In this document: positions 62,487 through 64,000 of the stretch, in pieces
Layout of the letters: the number at the start of each line of letters is the position of its first letter
How positions within the stretch are numbered: position 1 is the first letter of the stretch
Source of the DNA: Acanthacorydalis orientalis
Taxonomy: Eukaryota > Arthropoda > Insecta > Megaloptera > Corydalidae
Assembly (NCBI GenBank): GCA_034766995.1
Contig: CM068314.1
Location: forward strand, 36,645,708-36,709,707
DNA: 64,000 bases
Direction: 5' to 3'
Made by a program: the position numbers and the translations under genes
Notes under the pieces: generated by a model
Databases searched by the model: none
Told to the model about the DNA's origin: nothing
The model's input: the letters and a program-made list of their open reading frames with translations, nothing else

Positions 62487-62579
62487 TTATATTCAGAAGC
62501 TAATCATATTGAGTTGAAGAATCATAATTCAGACGAAAAGGTGTTGTTTTGAATTACATTTTTTTAACAGAACAATAAG
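62487..62579 (+). other. strong candidate noncoding exon (93 bp)
   Basis: TTTTTTCCATTTTTCAG is an excellent polypyrimidine tract and acceptor (AG at 62485-62486); AATAAG|GTAAGAAA is an excellent donor (GT at 62580). Stops occur in all three frames, though one runs 21 codons first (LYSEANHIELKNHNSDEKVL). This fits an untranslated or long-noncoding-RNA exon, or a terminal coding exon if the donor is unused. A second acceptor (TTTTTTTAACAG, ending at 62570) inside it would leave only 9 bp. Confidence 0.5.
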
Positions 62580-63115
62580 GTAAGAAATATTTTGTTAAAC
62601 GATATTTTTTTTCTGTTAGATTTTAAAACTTTCAATATCATATATACATACAGTATATAAAATAAAAGTAGATACACTACTACAATAATAATTTTATATT
62701 TTTATAAAATTATTTCCAATTTAATTCTTTACTACAGTTTTTAATACCGAACAAGCCAAAAAGTACAAAACCGGTATCTACTTTTCCAAATAATGTATTT
62801 TAATCTTAAGAAGATAAATAATTTAGAACACTAGGTTGTTATTGAAACTAGCTTCAGTGTATACACACACACAAATATATATATATATATATATACAGTT
62901 TTATAAATTAAGAAAATATAATTTTCTTGTAATAGTAAAATTACAATATTTTATCCAAAGCTTTTTATTAAAATTATGAACTTTGAAGAACATTCGCATG
63001 AACTTAAGGTAACAAAAGAATATAGTGAAGGTGTATATATATATATATATATATAGAAATATATTTGAAATTATAGAAACTGCAGACATTAAAAAGGTAC
63101 AAATACATTTCATAA
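62580..63115. other. AT-rich DNA
   Basis: (CA)n(TA)n at about 62863-62895 and TA at 63034-63053. No gene. Confidence 0.55.
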
Positions 63116-63117
63116 TA

Positions 63118-63250
63118 GGCTACCACTGAGCGTACCTAATATTCAACATACACAGTATGCTAATGACAAACGAGCTCGATGTTCTGATAACGACCGCCAG
63201 AGGCGTTGCGAACAGAACCGGAGCTCATGCAATTTTTTTCGTCCATTTCA
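63118..63250. promoter_or_regulatory. GC-richer segment with POU-like and palindromic words
   Basis: TATGCTAATGA (63157-63167) is a POU/octamer-like site, CGAGCTCG (63171-63178) a palindrome with a second GAGCTC at 63221-63226, and CCGCCAGAGGCG (63194-63205) is imperfectly palindromic and faintly CTCF-like. No ORF. Confidence 0.3.
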
Positions 63251-63449
63251 ATCATTCTGTTTCCCTTATAGAAAAATAATCTCAATTCGCATGTAATACT
63301 ACGTATTAAAATGTATATGTAAGATAAAAATCAAGTGAAATATTTATTTTATTTCGGTGTTGCTGTTTTGTGTTGATTTTCATTATTTATTTAATATTTG
63401 CAAATAATATGTAAAACTTCACATGTAAACGAATAATAATCATTAAGAC

Positions 63450-63545
63450 CTGGGGCGTCGCACAAATAGTTCGCTGCGGTATAAATCCGGTCTTTCAAAC
63501 GATTTCATCCGGAACGTCTAAAAAGTTAGTTAAATAACGTGTTTA
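63450..63545. other. short GC-richer segment
   Basis: ACCTGGGGCGTCGCAC and TTCGCTGCGGTATAAATCCGG. GGTATAAATCC has a TATA-like core (63478-63488) but no splice donor or ORF follows. Confidence 0.25.
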
Positions 63546-63735
63546 TGGAGAAATTCGAATTTAATATCAATATAGAAATAATAACAGAATTCTTATCTAC
63601 ATCCATACGATCCATTTTTCACAAAAAATATGTTTGGAATTGATTTAATTTTATTTTATTCGTTACGGTTATGACGTTAGAAATTTATGTAACCGAAAAT
63701 AAATCACGACCATTTATAATATCATATTTCAATAC

Positions 63736-63739
<4 letters not shown>

Positions 63740-63793
<54 letters not shown>
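63740..63793. repeat. (TA)n microsatellite
   Basis: About 54 bp of TA, preceded by ATACATATACA. Confidence 0.95.
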
Positions 63794-63796
<3 letters not shown>

Positions 63797-64000
63797 TTAT
63801 ATTCATCTATTCTATTAAAATGAATAATTTTAACTGTTTAATTTTGACTAGTCAAGTGTGATTGTTTAACAGTAGTATGAGAAAGTGCTATTCTAAAATT
63901 TAAATTTAAAATACGAAGTTTAATTACAAAATAATATGCTAAATTATGAGAAGTGTAATTAATCTGATTAAACTTAATGCAAACAATTTCAATGAACTAG

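Overview
This is about 64 kb of very AT-rich (roughly four fifths A+T by eye) eukaryotic DNA, most likely from an insect. The evidence is two decayed mariner (Tc1/mariner DD34D) transposons of insect type, one piggyBac-type MITE with TTAA target duplications, several consensus GT-AG splice sites, and an extreme density of (TA)n microsatellites often edged by (CA)n/(TG)n or (GA)n. I cannot fix the order; nothing here is diagnostic of a species. There is no rRNA, convincing tRNA, CRISPR array, operon or prokaryote-like gene arrangement.

No confidently identifiable host protein-coding gene is present. The window reads as intergenic or giant-intron sequence: long AT-rich stretches holding around fifty (TA)n arrays (counted by eye), broken by about twenty short segments (150-500 bp) that are clearly richer in G+C. 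Those segments are the best candidates for promoters, enhancers, untranslated exons or conserved noncoding elements. Three of them (about 6050-6416, 39400-39640 and 60050-60530) end at a plus-strand 5' splice donor, the arrangement expected of a promoter plus a first noncoding exon. Possible short internal exons on the plus strand are 22355-22412, 23289-23413, 24692-24816 and 62487-62579. A possible minus-strand first coding exon with a signal-peptide-like start is at 19403-19434.

Layout. 1-6050: TA arrays, a GC-richer segment at 1318-1715, and a mariner remnant (2155-3180) sandwiched between TA arrays. 6050-6416: best promoter/first-exon candidate. 6420-21300: AT-rich with GC-richer segments at 8100-8470, 11480-11850 and 15780-15960. 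21340-27320: possible exons and GC-richer segments, one with a perfect CRE (TGACGTCA). 27320-38600: the emptiest stretch, containing the piggyBac-type MITE (33116-33625) and a 21-bp-arm hairpin (34281-34327). 38600-48200: GC-richer segments, a TATA/CCAAT promoter candidate near 39430, and the second mariner remnant (40936-41672). 48200-64000: alternating TA arrays and GC-richer segments, including a 15-bp tandem repeat (53438-53557), a 91-codon ORF (60249-60524) and a strong spliced-exon candidate (62487-62579).

The main new observations are: exact GC-containing words shared between distant GC-richer segments (15 bp between 52415-52429 and 57112-57126; 11 bp between 25576-25586 and 57154-57164); GC-richer segments ending at splice donors; both mariner copies abutting TA microsatellites; and a MITE that carries a TA array inside it.
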